From: Gordonia bronchialis DSM 43247
GTDB taxonomy: Bacteria; Actinomycetota; Actinomycetes; Mycobacteriales; Mycobacteriaceae
Length of the DNA stretch: 64,000 nt
Direction of reading: 5' to 3'
NCBI RefSeq assembly: GCF_000024785.1
Contig: NC_013441.1
Span: 3,472,001-3,536,000, forward strand
Part shown: positions 11,125-20,418 of the stretch, one piece after another
How the letters are laid out: each line of letters opens with the position of its first letter
Position numbering within the stretch: the first letter of the stretch is position 1
Notes under the pieces: model-generated
What the model was told of the DNA's origin: nothing
Database searches by the model: none
What the model saw: the letters and a program-made list of their open reading frames with translations, nothing else
Made by a program: the position numbers and the translations under genes

Positions 11125-12242
11125 CGAGTGCTCGGCGCGACGGCGCCTCGCGCGCTGGTGGCCGCGATGCGACCGCAACCGAGCACCAGATCGCCGCGCT
11201 GTGCATCGGGCAGATACAGCACAGCCGCCTGGCCGCGAGCGACCCCGGTCAGCGGTTCGGTGAGCTCGATCTCGATGCCGGGCTCGCCGTCGCGATCCAC
11301 CGGTGTCGCCCGGGCGGGTGCGAGACCGCCATGCGCGCGGACCTGGACCACGCAGTCGACGGGGCCGTCGGGTGTGTGTCCCGAGGTCCACACCGCCCGG
11401 CGCGCCGAGATCGACCAGACCTCGAGGTCGGCGGCCGTCCCGACGGTGACCGTGCCGGAATCGGGGTCGATGTCGGTGACGTACCGCGGTTTGCCGTCGG
11501 CGGCTGGCGCATCGATGCCGAGACCCTTGCGCTGTCCGATGGTGAAGCCGTGCACGCCTTCATGATCGGCGAGCCGGTCACCGGTCGCGGCGTCGACCAC
11601 CGCTCCCGGACGCAGGCCGATCCGGGCACCCAGGAAGGCCCGGGTGTCGCCACTCGGGATGAAGCAGATGTCGTGGGAGTCCGGCTTGTTGGCGACCGAC
11701 AGTCCGCGGCGGGCGGCCTCGGCGCGGATCTCCGGCTTCGGGGTGTCCCCGACCGGGAACATCGCGCGGCCCAGTTGCTTCCGGGTCAGCACCGCGAGCA
11801 CATAGGACTGGTCCTTGTCGGCGTCGACCGCGCGGCGTAACTCGCCGTCGGCCAGGCGCGCGTAGTGACCCGTCGCGAGGGCGTCGAAGCCGAGTGCGAC
11901 GGCCTTCTCCGCCAGCGCGGCGAACTTGACCTTCTCGTTGCAGGTGAGGCACGGGTTGGGGGTCTGGCCGGCGGCGTAGGCAGCGACGAACTCGTCGATC
12001 ACGTCGTCCTTGAACCGGTCGGCGAAATCCCAGACGTAGAACGGGATACCGAGGACGTCGGCGGCGCGGCGCGCGTCCGAGGCGTCCTCGCGGGAACAAC
12101 ACCCGCGCGACCCGGTGCGCAGCGCACCCGGGGCGGTCGAGAGCGCCAGGTGCACGCCGACGACGTCATGTCCGGCCTCGACGGCGCGTGCGGCCGCGAC
12201 CGCGGAGTCGACGCCGCCGCTCATGGCTGCCAGTACCCGCAT
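11121..12242 (-). CDS. mnmA: tRNA-specific 2-thiouridylase MnmA
   Basis: Adds sulfur at position 2 of the wobble uridine in tRNA Lys/Glu/Gln. The 373-aa product has the ATP-pyrophosphatase loop [11 protein letters not shown] at the N-terminus, the catalytic Cys in [14 protein letters not shown], and the second Cys in [21 protein letters not shown] marks the central domain. ATG 12242 overlaps the iscS TGA by one base (TGATG). With iscS directly upstream as the sulfur donor, the operon makes functional sense. Confidence 0.96.
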   Translation of the reverse strand: MRVLAAMSGGVDSAVAAARAVEAGHDVVGVHLALSTAPGALRTGSRGCCSREDASDARRAADVLGIPFYVWDFADRFKDDVIDEFVAAYAAGQTPNPCLTCNEKVKFAALAEKAVALGFDALATGHYARLADGELRRAVDADKDQSYVLAVLTRKQLGRAMFPVGDTPKPEIRAEAARRGLSVANKPDSHDICFIPSGDTRAFLGARIGLRPGAVVDAATGDRLADHEGVHGFTIGQRKGLGIDAPAADGKPRYVTDIDPDSGTVTVGTAADLEVWSISARRAVWTSGHTPDGPVDCVVQVRAHGGLAPARATPVDRDGEPGIEIELTEPLTGVARGQAAVLYLPDAQRGDLVLGCGRIAATSARGAVAPSTR

Positions 12243-13483
12243 CAGCGCACCTCGTCGGAGATCGAATGAGCCGACCCACTCGGGACCGACACCAGACCCG
12301 CAGCGCGCGCCCGGTCGACGACCTCGTCGATCACCTCGGCGACGGCATCGATGTCGGCGTCGGTGGTCGACGGCGCCAGCGAGAAACGCAGCGACGAACG
12401 GGCATCGGCCATGTCCAGACCCATGGCCAGCAGTACGTGGCTGGCCTGGGCGACCCCGGCGGTGCACGCCGACCCGGTGGAACACTCGACACCTTTGGCG
12501 TCGAGGAGCATCAGCAGCGAATCACCTTCGCATCCGGCGAAGGAGACGTGCACGTTACCGGGCAGCCGGCCCGCTCCCCCGTCGCTGAGTGGAGCCCCGT
12601 TGAGCGTGGTGCCGTCGATCTCGAGGAGCCGCTCGGTCAGGCGCGCCTGCAGACGACGCAGGTGATCGGTGTGTGCGTCGAGGTTCGCCACGCACCACCG
12701 CAGCGCGGCGGCCATTCCGGCCGCCCCGGCCACGTTCTGGGTGCCGGAGCGCACGTCGCGTTCATGCCCGCCGCCGTGCAGGAGGGGGACGCAGGCGACC
12801 TCGCGTCCGAGCAGCAGCACACCGGTGCCCTGGGGGCCGCCGAACTTGTGTGCCGCCATGCTCAGTGCGGCGAGCCCGCTCGTCGCGAAGTCGACGGGGA
12901 CATGCCCGACGGCCTGCACGGCGTCGGAGTGTACGGGGACCCCGAACTCGGCACCGAGGGCCGCGAGCGCGGTGATCGGCTCGATGCTGCCGACCTCATT
13001 GTTGGCCCACATCACCGAAATGAGAGCGGTCTGCTCGGCGTGCTCCTCGAGTTCGGCACGCAGATCGGCAGCCGACACCATGCCGTACTCGTCGACGGGC
13101 AGGATCACCAGCTCGGCGCCGGACTCGTCGGCCAGCCACTGGGCAGGATCGAGGACGGCGTGGTGTTCCACCGCGGACACGATGATCCGGCGGCGCCGGT
13201 CGTCGTCGGCGCGACGCGCCCAGTAGATTCCCTTGACCGCCAGGTTGTCCGCCTCGGTTCCGCCGCTGGTGAAGATCACCTCCGACGGCCGGGCCCCCAC
13301 GGAGTCGGCGATGGATTCGCGCGCCTCTTCCAGACGCCGCCGCGCCCAGCGTCCGGAACCGTGGAGCGACGACGGGTTGCCCGTGTGGCCGAAGACGTCG
13401 GTCATCGCCTCGATCGCGACCGGCACCATCGTGGTGGAGGCGGCGTGGTCGAGGTAGACGGGGGTGCGGGAGGGCATGGACAT
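12242..13483 (-). CDS. iscS: cysteine desulfurase (IscS/NifS family)
   Basis: PLP enzyme that strips sulfur from cysteine for tRNA thiolation and Fe-S assembly. The 413-aa protein shows [10 protein letters not shown] at the N-terminus, the PLP Lys in [13 protein letters not shown], and the mobile sulfur-accepting loop [17 protein letters not shown] 13483 was chosen ([13 protein letters not shown]); 13477 is equally possible, and no strong ribosome site is visible. First gene of iscS-mnmA-MetE-like, mirroring Rv3025c-Rv3024c. Confidence 0.95.
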   Translation of the reverse strand: MSMPSRTPVYLDHAASTTMVPVAIEAMTDVFGHTGNPSSLHGSGRWARRRLEEARESIADSVGARPSEVIFTSGGTEADNLAVKGIYWARRADDDRRRRIIVSAVEHHAVLDPAQWLADESGAELVILPVDEYGMVSAADLRAELEEHAEQTALISVMWANNEVGSIEPITALAALGAEFGVPVHSDAVQAVGHVPVDFATSGLAALSMAAHKFGGPQGTGVLLLGREVACVPLLHGGGHERDVRSGTQNVAGAAGMAAALRWCVANLDAHTDHLRRLQARLTERLLEIDGTTLNGAPLSDGGAGRLPGNVHVSFAGCEGDSLLMLLDAKGVECSTGSACTAGVAQASHVLLAMGLDMADARSSLRFSLAPSTTDADIDAVAEVIDEVVDRARAAGLVSVPSGSAHSISDEVR

Positions 13484-13562
13484 CGCTAACCAGGATAGAC
13501 GCGTGTGCGGTGCCGACAAACTCGTCGCGGACGGCGCCGGCCGGGGCCATGCGGATCGGCGG

Positions 13563-14048
13563 TCAGGGACGCTCGAGATAGAAGTAGAAGTGGCGGCCGT
13601 CGACGACGCCACCCTTGCCGTTCATGATGCCCATCACGGTGGTGTCATCGACCCGCTTGAAGTGGTCGATCACCGGCTGGCCGTCATAGACCATCGACGC
13701 CGTCACCTCACCGCGGAACTCGACGGCCCACAGGCTGGCCTCGCCTTTGCCGAGCTTCTGGTTGGAGTACAGCTTTCCGTCCTCGTCACGGCACACCAGG
13801 GGTTGTACCTCGTTGCGGGAGACAAAGGTCTTGCCGTACCAGCGCGCCTTGGTGAGCATGCCGTTGATGGCGTGCCCGGTGACGAACTCCCCGCCCTTCC
13901 ACGCGCCGAGCATCTCCTCGGGACGCAGGGTGTCCAGTCCGGCCCAGACCGCGTCGAGCACGGCGTCGTCGACGAGTCCGTCCACGGCGCGCAGCTCGGC
14001 GAACGTGGCGCGCGCCTCGTCCCGGCTCATGGTGGTGGTGCTGGTCAT
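13563..14048 (-). CDS. DUF4334 / GXWXG domain protein
   Basis: A 161-aa protein with the two known parts of this family: GXWXG-type segment [21 protein letters not shown] around residues 45-65, and the C-terminal DUF4334 with [24 protein letters not shown]. The fold is thought to bind a small ligand, but no reaction is established. ATG 14048 has AGGAGG six nt upstream; the GTG at 14051 would be too close. Monocistronic, between iscS and the PlsC-like gene. Confidence 0.85.
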   Translation of the reverse strand: MTSTTTMSRDEARATFAELRAVDGLVDDAVLDAVWAGLDTLRPEEMLGAWKGGEFVTGHAINGMLTKARWYGKTFVSRNEVQPLVCRDEDGKLYSNQKLGKGEASLWAVEFRGEVTASMVYDGQPVIDHFKRVDDTTVMGIMNGKGGVVDGRHFYFYLERP

Positions 14049-14141
14049 CACATGCCTCCTCGAAGTCGATGCGGTCTAGCCGCCATCGACAAAAATATAT
14101 GAGGAAACATGCGATGTCACTTTCCCGGGTGGCCGGGCGAT

Positions 14142-15038
14142 TCACGCGGCGAGCGCGACCTCCGGTGACGAGCCGTACCCGGCGACCATGCGCTCACAGC
14201 GCAGAGCGAGTTCGCGCCGGTCGCCCTCGCCGGGCAGCTGGGCCTCGTACAAGCGGATCGTCACGGTCAGGCCACGCGTTCGCAGTACCCGGCGCAGCGT
14301 GTCGAGCGGCTCGTCGTCGCCGATGAAGCTGGCGGCCGTCGACGTGGCGCCGGCGCAGGTGAACGTCAGCCGGACCGGGATCACGGGTACCCGCGCGTCG
14401 ATCGCGGCCTGGAAGAACGCCGGCCGGAACGAGCCCATCGTCTGTCCGCAGCGGGTGGTTCCCTCGGGGAACACGGCCACGGTGGCGTCGTGGTGGAGCC
14501 GGTCCACAGCGGCGCCGACGGCGTCGGGCAGGCGGCGCAGCGAACCGCGCTCGATGGGGATGATGCCGATCCGGCGGGCGATCGACGACACCACCGGCAT
14601 GCTCGCGACCTCGGACTTGGCGACGAACTGCGCGGGGTGCACCGAGGCGAGCGCGACAACGTCGAGGAAGGAGATGTGGTTGGCGACCAGCAGGCCGCGG
14701 GTCTCGCCGGCGAAGGGGCGCCGGTCGTCGATGCTGATGGTGGTACCGATCGCGGCGAGGATCATCTTCGACGCCCGGCGGAGGAACCGCCGGCGCACGA
14801 GGCGGGGCATCGGCACGATCACCAGCGCGCAGGTGGCCAGCAGCGCGATGACGAGAACGAGTCGAATCAGCCTGAGTATCACCACCATTCGCCCCGCGGT
14901 GGCGTTCGCTTCGATGCAGCCGGCCGCACACGGACTGATCGGGAACCACGGGTGGTGATCGAGCCCGAGGTTCACCGCCGGCCGCGACGGCACGCAGACC
15001 GCGTCCTCGGGGTGCGCAACCGAGACCGGGGTGGTCAC
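14142..15038 (-). CDS. lysophospholipid acyltransferase family protein (PlsC/OlsA-like)
   Basis: About 298 aa. A transmembrane segment (ILRLIRLVLVIALLATCALVIVP) precedes the acyltransferase domain with the NHISFLD (HX4D) catalytic motif, FVAKSEVASMPVVS, the FPEGTTR motif, and VIPVRLTF. It transfers acyl groups to a lyso-lipid at the membrane. GTG 15038 overlaps the stop of the upstream GNAT gene (GTGA), an OlsB-OlsA-like order. The pair may make an N-acylated amino-acid lipid such as ornithine lipid, but this is inference; phospholipid remodelling is the alternative. Confidence 0.88.
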   Translation of the reverse strand: MTTPVSVAHPEDAVCVPSRPAVNLGLDHHPWFPISPCAAGCIEANATAGRMVVILRLIRLVLVIALLATCALVIVPMPRLVRRRFLRRASKMILAAIGTTISIDDRRPFAGETRGLLVANHISFLDVVALASVHPAQFVAKSEVASMPVVSSIARRIGIIPIERGSLRRLPDAVGAAVDRLHHDATVAVFPEGTTRCGQTMGSFRPAFFQAAIDARVPVIPVRLTFTCAGATSTAASFIGDDEPLDTLRRVLRTRGLTVTIRLYEAQLPGEGDRRELALRCERMVAGYGSSPEVALAA

Positions 15039-15910
15039 GACTTCGCTCCGAGCCGGCGAATGCTGGCGCACAAGCGGTCCAGGTACCGCGCGTTGGCTCC
15101 CTGGCGGTCCAGGACGGTGAGGAAGTCGGCGGCGTCGAACTCCGGATCGACGGCCGGCTCGCCGCAGACCCGGGCGCCGAGGCGCAGATAGCCGCGCATG
15201 AGGGCCGGGATCGCGGCCGCCTGGGCGGGTTCGACGTCATCGAGGGCCGTCTGGTCGACACGTGGTCGCTCATGCGGATACACCCGCCAGCGGTCCTCGC
15301 GATGACGGTCCAGCAGCATGTCGCGGATCGAGCGCAGCGCGCGGCCACGATCGTGCGGGGCCTCCCCCGGCGCGCTCAGCGGTACCGACACACACCCCAG
15401 CAGGTAGCGGTGGCCACCCGTCTCCAGGTAGTCGAGCAGTGCCGCCCACATGAGTGCGGTGACCGTTCCCGACCGATGGGCGGTGGCCACGCACGCCCGG
15501 CCCATCTCGACGGTCGACGACGCGATCGGGCCCAGCTCGGTCAGATCGAATTCACCCGACCCGTACCAACCACCCGCGGCGATGGCTCGGGCCGGTGGCA
15601 GCAGGCGCGCGCAGCCGACGACGCCGTCGGTGTCGTGGCGGACGATGAGGTGTTGGCAGAAGGCGTCGAAGCGGTCGGCGTCCCGGCCGGTGATCGGGTC
15701 GCCGATCGTGTCCGAGAAGCCGGGTTCGTCGGCGAACACCCGATAGCGCAGGCGTTGCGCGTCGACGATGTCGTCCGGATCGTCGGATACCACGATGCGG
15801 ATGTCTCCGGCGGTGAGCACGGTGGTGGGCACGGCCACGCGGGCGGTGCCGACCCGGGAAACGAACTGCATGGTGTTCATGACCCGAACTAAATCGGCAC
15901 CGTCGGTCAT
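15035..15910 (-). CDS. GNAT-fold N-acyltransferase (OlsB-like, Rv3027c-type)
   Basis: The 291-aa protein has the long-chain GNAT fold of ornithine/amino-acid N-acyltransferases: RLRYRVFADEPGFSD, DRFDAFCQHLIVRHD, VGCARLLPPARA, SSTVEMGRACVATAHRSGTV, and GHRYLLGCVSVPL; the C-terminus has LMRGYLRLGARVCGEPAVDPEF. These are the standard OlsB landmarks. Combined with the overlapping PlsC-like gene it suggests two-step synthesis of an acyl-oxyacyl amino-acid lipid. The acceptor amino acid cannot be read from sequence. Confidence 0.85.
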   Translation of the reverse strand: MTDGADLVRVMNTMQFVSRVGTARVAVPTTVLTAGDIRIVVSDDPDDIVDAQRLRYRVFADEPGFSDTIGDPITGRDADRFDAFCQHLIVRHDTDGVVGCARLLPPARAIAAGGWYGSGEFDLTELGPIASSTVEMGRACVATAHRSGTVTALMWAALLDYLETGGHRYLLGCVSVPLSAPGEAPHDRGRALRSIRDMLLDRHREDRWRVYPHERPRVDQTALDDVEPAQAAAIPALMRGYLRLGARVCGEPAVDPEFDAADFLTVLDRQGANARYLDRLCASIRRLGAKS

Positions 15911-15998
15911 CGCGGCTACCGTGCCGTGTCATGTCGGGGCAGCTTGGGTGAACTCGCCTCGACGGGCATGAACGTCCGGCGAACGGCCCCGCAAAGAC

Positions 15999-16032
15999 CG
16001 ATGACCCCCGGCCGGGAAGCCGGGGGTCATCG
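15999..16032 (-). terminator. terminator hairpin after etfA
   Basis: Perfect 14-bp GC-rich stem: arms 15999-16012 (CGATGACCCCCGGC) and 16019-16032 with a 6-nt loop. It lies 11 bp beyond the etfA stop and precedes the GNAT gene on the same strand. Only a weak U-rich trail (TCTTT) follows on the minus strand. Confidence 0.72.
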
Positions 16033-16043
16033 GGGTACGAGCG

Positions 16044-16997
16044 TCACTTGCGCTTCTTGACCTCTTCGGTCAGCTGCGGGGCGACGTTGAACAGGTCGCC
16101 AACCACACCGAAGTCGGAGATCTCGAAGATCGGGGCCTCTTCGTCCTTGTTGACGGCCACGATCGTCTTCGAGGTCTGCATGCCGGCGCGGTGCTGGATC
16201 GCGCCGGAGATGCCGAGCGCGACGTAGAGCTGCGGCGAGACGGTCTTGCCGGTCTGACCGACCTGGAACTGGCCCGGGTAGTAGCCCGAGTCGACCGCGG
16301 CGCGCGAGGCACCCACGGCCGCACCGAGCGAGTCGGCGAGTTCCTCGACGACCGAGAACTTCTCGGCCGAACCCACACCGCGACCACCCGACACGACGAT
16401 CGAGGCCTCGGTGAGCTCCGGACGGTCGCCGCCGACGTTCGGCTCGACCTTGGTGATCTTCACGCCACCCTCCTGGGCGGGCACCTCGACGTCGACCCGC
16501 TCGCCGGCACCGGCCTGCGGAGCCGCCTCGACGCCACCCGGGCGGACCGAGAAGATCGGGGTGTCGCCCTTGGCCTTGGCGTCGACGGTGAAGGCGCCAC
16601 CGAAGATCGAGTGGATGCCCACGGCACCCTCCTTGATCTCGATGACGTCGGCGAGCACACCCGAACCGAGGCGCACGCCGAGACGACCGGCGATCTCCTT
16701 GCCATCGGCGGTCGCCGCGACGACGATGCCGGCCGGCGAGACGTCCTCGGCGATCGACGCGAGCACGTCGACCTTGGGGGTGATCAGGTAGTTGGCCGCG
16801 TCGTCGGATTCGGCGACGTAGATCTTCTCCGCACCGGCCTCCTTGAGGCCGTCGAGGATGCCGTCGGCCGAGCCGGGCTTGCCGACCACGACGGCCGACG
16901 GGGTGCCCAGCGCGCGGGCGGCGGTGATGAGTTCGCTGGTGACCTTCTTCAGGGCGCCTTCGGCGTCCTGCTCGGTGAGCACGAGTACTTCTGCCAT
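16044..16997 (-). CDS. etfA: electron transfer flavoprotein subunit alpha
   Basis: Alpha subunit (317 aa) of the FAD/AMP electron carrier that takes electrons from acyl-CoA dehydrogenases to the respiratory chain. The C-terminal FAD domain shows [63 protein letters not shown] split across the known motif, and [29 protein letters not shown] 16997 has AGGAG upstream. It follows etfB by 65 bp in one operon. Confidence 0.97.
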   Translation of the reverse strand: MAEVLVLTEQDAEGALKKVTSELITAARALGTPSAVVVGKPGSADGILDGLKEAGAEKIYVAESDDAANYLITPKVDVLASIAEDVSPAGIVVAATADGKEIAGRLGVRLGSGVLADVIEIKEGAVGIHSIFGGAFTVDAKAKGDTPIFSVRPGGVEAAPQAGAGERVDVEVPAQEGGVKITKVEPNVGGDRPELTEASIVVSGGRGVGSAEKFSVVEELADSLGAAVGASRAAVDSGYYPGQFQVGQTGKTVSPQLYVALGISGAIQHRAGMQTSKTIVAVNKDEEAPIFEISDFGVVGDLFNVAPQLTEEVKKRK

Positions 16998-17062
16998 TGT
17001 CCTAAGTCTCCTGAATGTCTAGGGGTTGCCGGGATGTACGTGGAGTCGCTGAAGATGATCTG

Positions 17063-17848
17063 CTAGATGATCTTCTGGGACACCAGGTACTCGGCGACCT
17101 TGGTGCCACCGTCGCCCTCGTCGGTGACGCGCTCGCCCGCGGTCTTCGGCGGCTTCGGAGTGGAGGCGGTGACGGTGGTGCCGGCGTTCTCGAGGCCCAC
17201 GTCGCTCGGCTCGACGTCGATGTCCGCCAGCGTGAGAACGCTGACTTCCTTCTTCTTCGCGGCCATGATGCCCTTGAAGGACGGGAAGCGCGGTTCGTTT
17301 ATCTTCTCGTTGACGCTGACGATGGCCGGCAGTTCGGCTTCGATGTGGTAGATGCCGTCGTCGGTCTCCCGCTCGCCGGTGAGCTTCTCGCCCTCCAGCG
17401 TCAGCTTGCGCAGATGCGTCAGGTGCGGCAGCTCGAGGTACTCGGCGATCATGGCCGGGATCGCGCCGACGCGACCGTCGGTAGCCTCGTTACCGGCGAT
17501 GACCAGTTCGACACCCTCGACCGTGCCGAGAGCACGCGCGAGAACGTAGGCCGTCTGCACCGCGTCCGAGCCGTGCATCAGGTCGTCCTTGATGTGGATG
17601 GCCTTGTCGGCACCCATCGACAGCGCCTTGCGGATCGCCTCGGTGGCCCGCTCGGGTCCTGCGGCAAGCACCGTGACCTCGCCACCGTCGGCCTCTTTGA
17701 TCTTGAGGGCCTCTTCCACGGCGCGCTCGTTGATCTCGTCGAGCACGGCGTCGGCGGCCTCGCGGTCCAGGGTGTAGTCACCATCGGAGAGCTTGCGCTC
17801 GGACCACGTGTCGGGCACCTGCTTGATCAGAACGACAATGTTTGTCAT
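17063..17848 (-). CDS. etfB: electron transfer flavoprotein subunit beta
   Basis: Beta subunit (261 aa) holding AMP, partner of EtfA. Recognisable parts are VVLIKQVPDTWSERK at the N-terminus, LDEINERAVEEALKIKE, GADKAIHIKDDLMHGSDA, VELVIAGNEATDGRVGAIPAMIAEYL and FPSFKGIMAAKKKEV. ATG 17848 (MTNIVVLIK) fits the family; an AGGAGG lies 13 nt upstream, unusually far. A 9-bp inverted repeat (17882-17903) sits in its leader or promoter. Confidence 0.96.
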   Translation of the reverse strand: MTNIVVLIKQVPDTWSERKLSDGDYTLDREAADAVLDEINERAVEEALKIKEADGGEVTVLAAGPERATEAIRKALSMGADKAIHIKDDLMHGSDAVQTAYVLARALGTVEGVELVIAGNEATDGRVGAIPAMIAEYLELPHLTHLRKLTLEGEKLTGERETDDGIYHIEAELPAIVSVNEKINEPRFPSFKGIMAAKKKEVSVLTLADIDVEPSDVGLENAGTTVTASTPKPPKTAGERVTDEGDGGTKVAEYLVSQKII

Positions 17849-17881
17849 GGGTCTTCGTCGACCTCCTGCATCGGGTTCGCA

Positions 17882-17903
17882 CACCTTACCGATGGGTAAG
17901 GTG
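17882..17903. promoter_or_regulatory. inverted repeat upstream of etfB
   Basis: Perfect arms CACCTTACC (17882-17890) and GGTAAGGTG (17895-17903) with a 4-nt spacer, 34 bp upstream of the etfB start in the etfB/methyltransferase divergent region. The size fits a dimeric repressor site or a leader hairpin. No regulator is encoded next door. Confidence 0.55.
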
Positions 17904-18051
17904 CGATCGGTCTCTCCCACTTTAGCGTCTACTATCCTCCCGCTAAACATCGACTACCTCACATAATGCTCACCGGAACGTGCGTTCGGTCGGTCCCGTT
18001 GTCCCCCTCGCCCCACAGGTGGCACCGGAGCCATGCCCTAGTGTCGTGTGG

Positions 18052-18846
18052 ATGACCGACCAGGATCGGACCCTCGCGGACCTTCCGGCCGACGTGCAGC
18101 TCGCACTCACCGGTGAGCGAACCGTGCCCGGGATCCCCGCGGAGAACTACTGGTTTCGCCGCCACGAGGTGGCCTACCAGCACATACTCGACCGCTGCGC
18201 GGGTCGCGACATCCTCGAGGCAGGCTCCGGCGAAGGGTACGGCGCGGCCATGCTCGCCGAGGTAGCGGCTTCGGTGACATGCGTCGACTACGACGAGAGC
18301 GCCGTCGAACACACCCGGCGGCGCTACGCCGGGCTCGTGGTGCACCAGGCCAATCTGATCGACCTGCCGCTGGCCGACGCATCGGTGGACACCGTGGTCA
18401 ACTTCCAGGTGATCGAGCACCTGTGGGATCAGCCCGCGTTCATCACCGAATGCCGGCGCGTCCTGCGGCCCGGCGGCGAGTTGCTCATCTCGACGCCCAA
18501 TCGGATCACCTTCTCCCCCGGACGCGACACCCCGCTCAACCCCTTCCACACCCGCGAGCTGTCGGCGGCCGAACTCACCGAACTACTCATCGAGGGCGGC
18601 TTCGCGGTCACCGCGATGCTCGGCGTCTGGCATGGCGCCCGGCTGCGCGATCTCGACCGGCGATGGGGCGGGTCGATCATCGACGCCCAGATCGAGCGCG
18701 CTCTCGCCGGCGTCGACTGGCCCGACGAGCTGACCGCCGACGTCGCCGCGATCACCGCAGCCGACTTCGACGTCGTCGAGGCAACCGGCGACAACCCCGA
18801 CATCGACACCTCACTCGACCTGTTCGCCATCGCAGTCCGGATCTGA
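18052..18846 (+). CDS. class I SAM-dependent methyltransferase (Rv3030-type)
   Basis: About 264 aa. SAM-binding motif I is ILEAGSGEGYGAAML, motif II VTCVDYDESAV, and post-I/III are VDTVVNFQVIEHLWDQPAF and RVLRPGGELLISTPN. In mycobacteria the homologue opens the methylglucose lipopolysaccharide cluster, so methylation of a glucan or glycolipid is plausible. ATG 18052 is preferred: there is no ribosome site, but TAGTGT lies 7 nt upstream, consistent with a leaderless mRNA. The next gene starts 3 bp after its stop. Confidence 0.87.
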   Translation: MTDQDRTLADLPADVQLALTGERTVPGIPAENYWFRRHEVAYQHILDRCAGRDILEAGSGEGYGAAMLAEVAASVTCVDYDESAVEHTRRRYAGLVVHQANLIDLPLADASVDTVVNFQVIEHLWDQPAFITECRRVLRPGGELLISTPNRITFSPGRDTPLNPFHTRELSAAELTELLIEGGFAVTAMLGVWHGARLRDLDRRWGGSIIDAQIERALAGVDWPDELTADVAAITAADFDVVEATGDNPDIDTSLDLFAIAVRI

Positions 18847-18849
18847 CAC

Positions 18850-20418
18850 GTGAGCTTCTCTGACGATTCGGCCGTGCCCGGCCAGTTCACCCTGGTCCTG
18901 CACTCCCACCTGCCCTGGCTGGCCAATCACGGCCGCTGGCCGGTCGGTGAGGAGTGGCTGTATCAGTCGTGGGCCGCGTCGTATCTGCCCGTCGTCGAGG
19001 TGCTGAATCGCTTGGCCGACGACGGTTTTCACGACCAGCTGTCCCTCGGCATCACCCCGGTGCTGGCCGCCCAGCTCGACGACCCGCACTGCTGCGCCTC
19101 GATGCACACGTGGCTGGCCGACTGGCAGCTGCGGGCGTGCGCGGCCACAGCGTCGCCCGATCCGGTCCGGGCCGAGGCCGGCCGGCGCGAATTCGTCGCG
19201 GCGGCAACGGCTCTCGACGACTTCGAGACGCGGTGGCGGCACGGCGCGGCCCCGGTGATCCGGGCGCTGGCCGGTGCCGGGGTGATCGAGGTGCTCGGCG
19301 GACCGCTGGCCCATCCGTTCGCCCCGCTGCTCGACCCCCGTCTGCGGCGGTTCTCGCTCTCGGAGGGGCTTGCCGACGCCCGGGCACGCTGGGGATTCGA
19401 CCCGGCGGGCATCTGGGCACCGGAATGCGCGTTCGCCCCCGGGATGGAGGACGAGTACCAGCGGGCCGGGGTGCGGCACTTCATGGTCGACGGCCCGACG
19501 CTGCACGGCGACACCGCTCTCGGCCGGCCCGTCGGCGACACCGACGTCGTCGCCTACGGGCGCGACCTCAGCGTCAGCTATCGGGTGTGGTCGCCGAAGT
19601 CGGGCTATCCCGGGCACGCCGCCTACCGCGACTTCCACACCTACGACCACGAGACCGGGTTAAAGAGTTCCCGGGTGACCGGACGGTCGGTGCCCGGTGA
19701 CGCCAAGAAGCCCTACGACCCCGACCGCGTCGACGCCGTCATCGACCGGCACGTCGACGACTTCGTCGATCATGTGCGGCGTCGTCTGCAGGCGGAGTCC
19801 GAGCGCATCGGCCGGCCCGCGCTAGTGGTGGCCGCCTTCGACACGGAACTGTTCGGACACTGGTGGTTCGAGGGTCCCCGCTGGCTGGAGCGGGTGCTGC
19901 GACGGCTGCCGGAGGCGGGTGTGCGCGTCGGCACCCTCGCGCAGGCAGCGCAGAACGGATTCGTCGGTGACGCGGTCACCCTGCCCGCGTCGTCGTGGGG
20001 GTCGGGCAAGGACTGGCGTGTCTGGGATGGCCCGCAGGTGCGGCATCTGGTCGACCTCAACGCGGAGGTCACCGAGACCGCGCTCGACACCGTCACCAAG
20101 CTGCTCGAGGGCGGCCGCGGCGAACGTCACCGCGTGGCCGATCAGATCCTGCGGGAAACGCTACTGACGGTGGCCTCGGACTGGCCGTTCATGGTCTCCA
20201 AGGACACCGCGGCGCATTACGCTGTGCAGCGGGCACACACACATGCGCACGCCACCCGGGAGATCTGCGACGCGGCGATGCGCGGGCGGGATGCCGACGC
20301 GGCCCGGCTGGCCGCGGGATGGCAGCGTGCGGACAACCTGTTCGCGGGACTGGATGCGCGTCGACTTCGGGTCACCGATTCCGGTGGGCGCGCAGGAAGA
20401 ACGGGGGGCGACGGGTGA
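18850..20418 (+). CDS. GH57 family glucan-acting protein (Rv3031-type)
   Basis: A 522-aa glycoside hydrolase family 57 protein. Conserved regions: HSHLPW (residues 18-23), WAPECAFAPGME, whose Glu is the probable nucleophile, and FDTELFGHWWFEGP, whose Asp is the probable acid/base; a C-terminal helical region follows. GH57 members of this subgroup are annotated as 1,4-alpha-glucan branching enzymes; mycobacterial relatives act in methylglucose lipopolysaccharide synthesis. GTG 18850 follows the methyltransferase stop by 3 bp, and its own stop overlaps the GT4 start (GTGA). All catalytic residues appear intact. Confidence 0.92.
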   Translation: MSFSDDSAVPGQFTLVLHSHLPWLANHGRWPVGEEWLYQSWAASYLPVVEVLNRLADDGFHDQLSLGITPVLAAQLDDPHCCASMHTWLADWQLRACAATASPDPVRAEAGRREFVAAATALDDFETRWRHGAAPVIRALAGAGVIEVLGGPLAHPFAPLLDPRLRRFSLSEGLADARARWGFDPAGIWAPECAFAPGMEDEYQRAGVRHFMVDGPTLHGDTALGRPVGDTDVVAYGRDLSVSYRVWSPKSGYPGHAAYRDFHTYDHETGLKSSRVTGRSVPGDAKKPYDPDRVDAVIDRHVDDFVDHVRRRLQAESERIGRPALVVAAFDTELFGHWWFEGPRWLERVLRRLPEAGVRVGTLAQAAQNGFVGDAVTLPASSWGSGKDWRVWDGPQVRHLVDLNAEVTETALDTVTKLLEGGRGERHRVADQILRETLLTVASDWPFMVSKDTAAHYAVQRAHTHAHATREICDAAMRGRDADAARLAAGWQRADNLFAGLDARRLRVTDSGGRAGRTGGDG

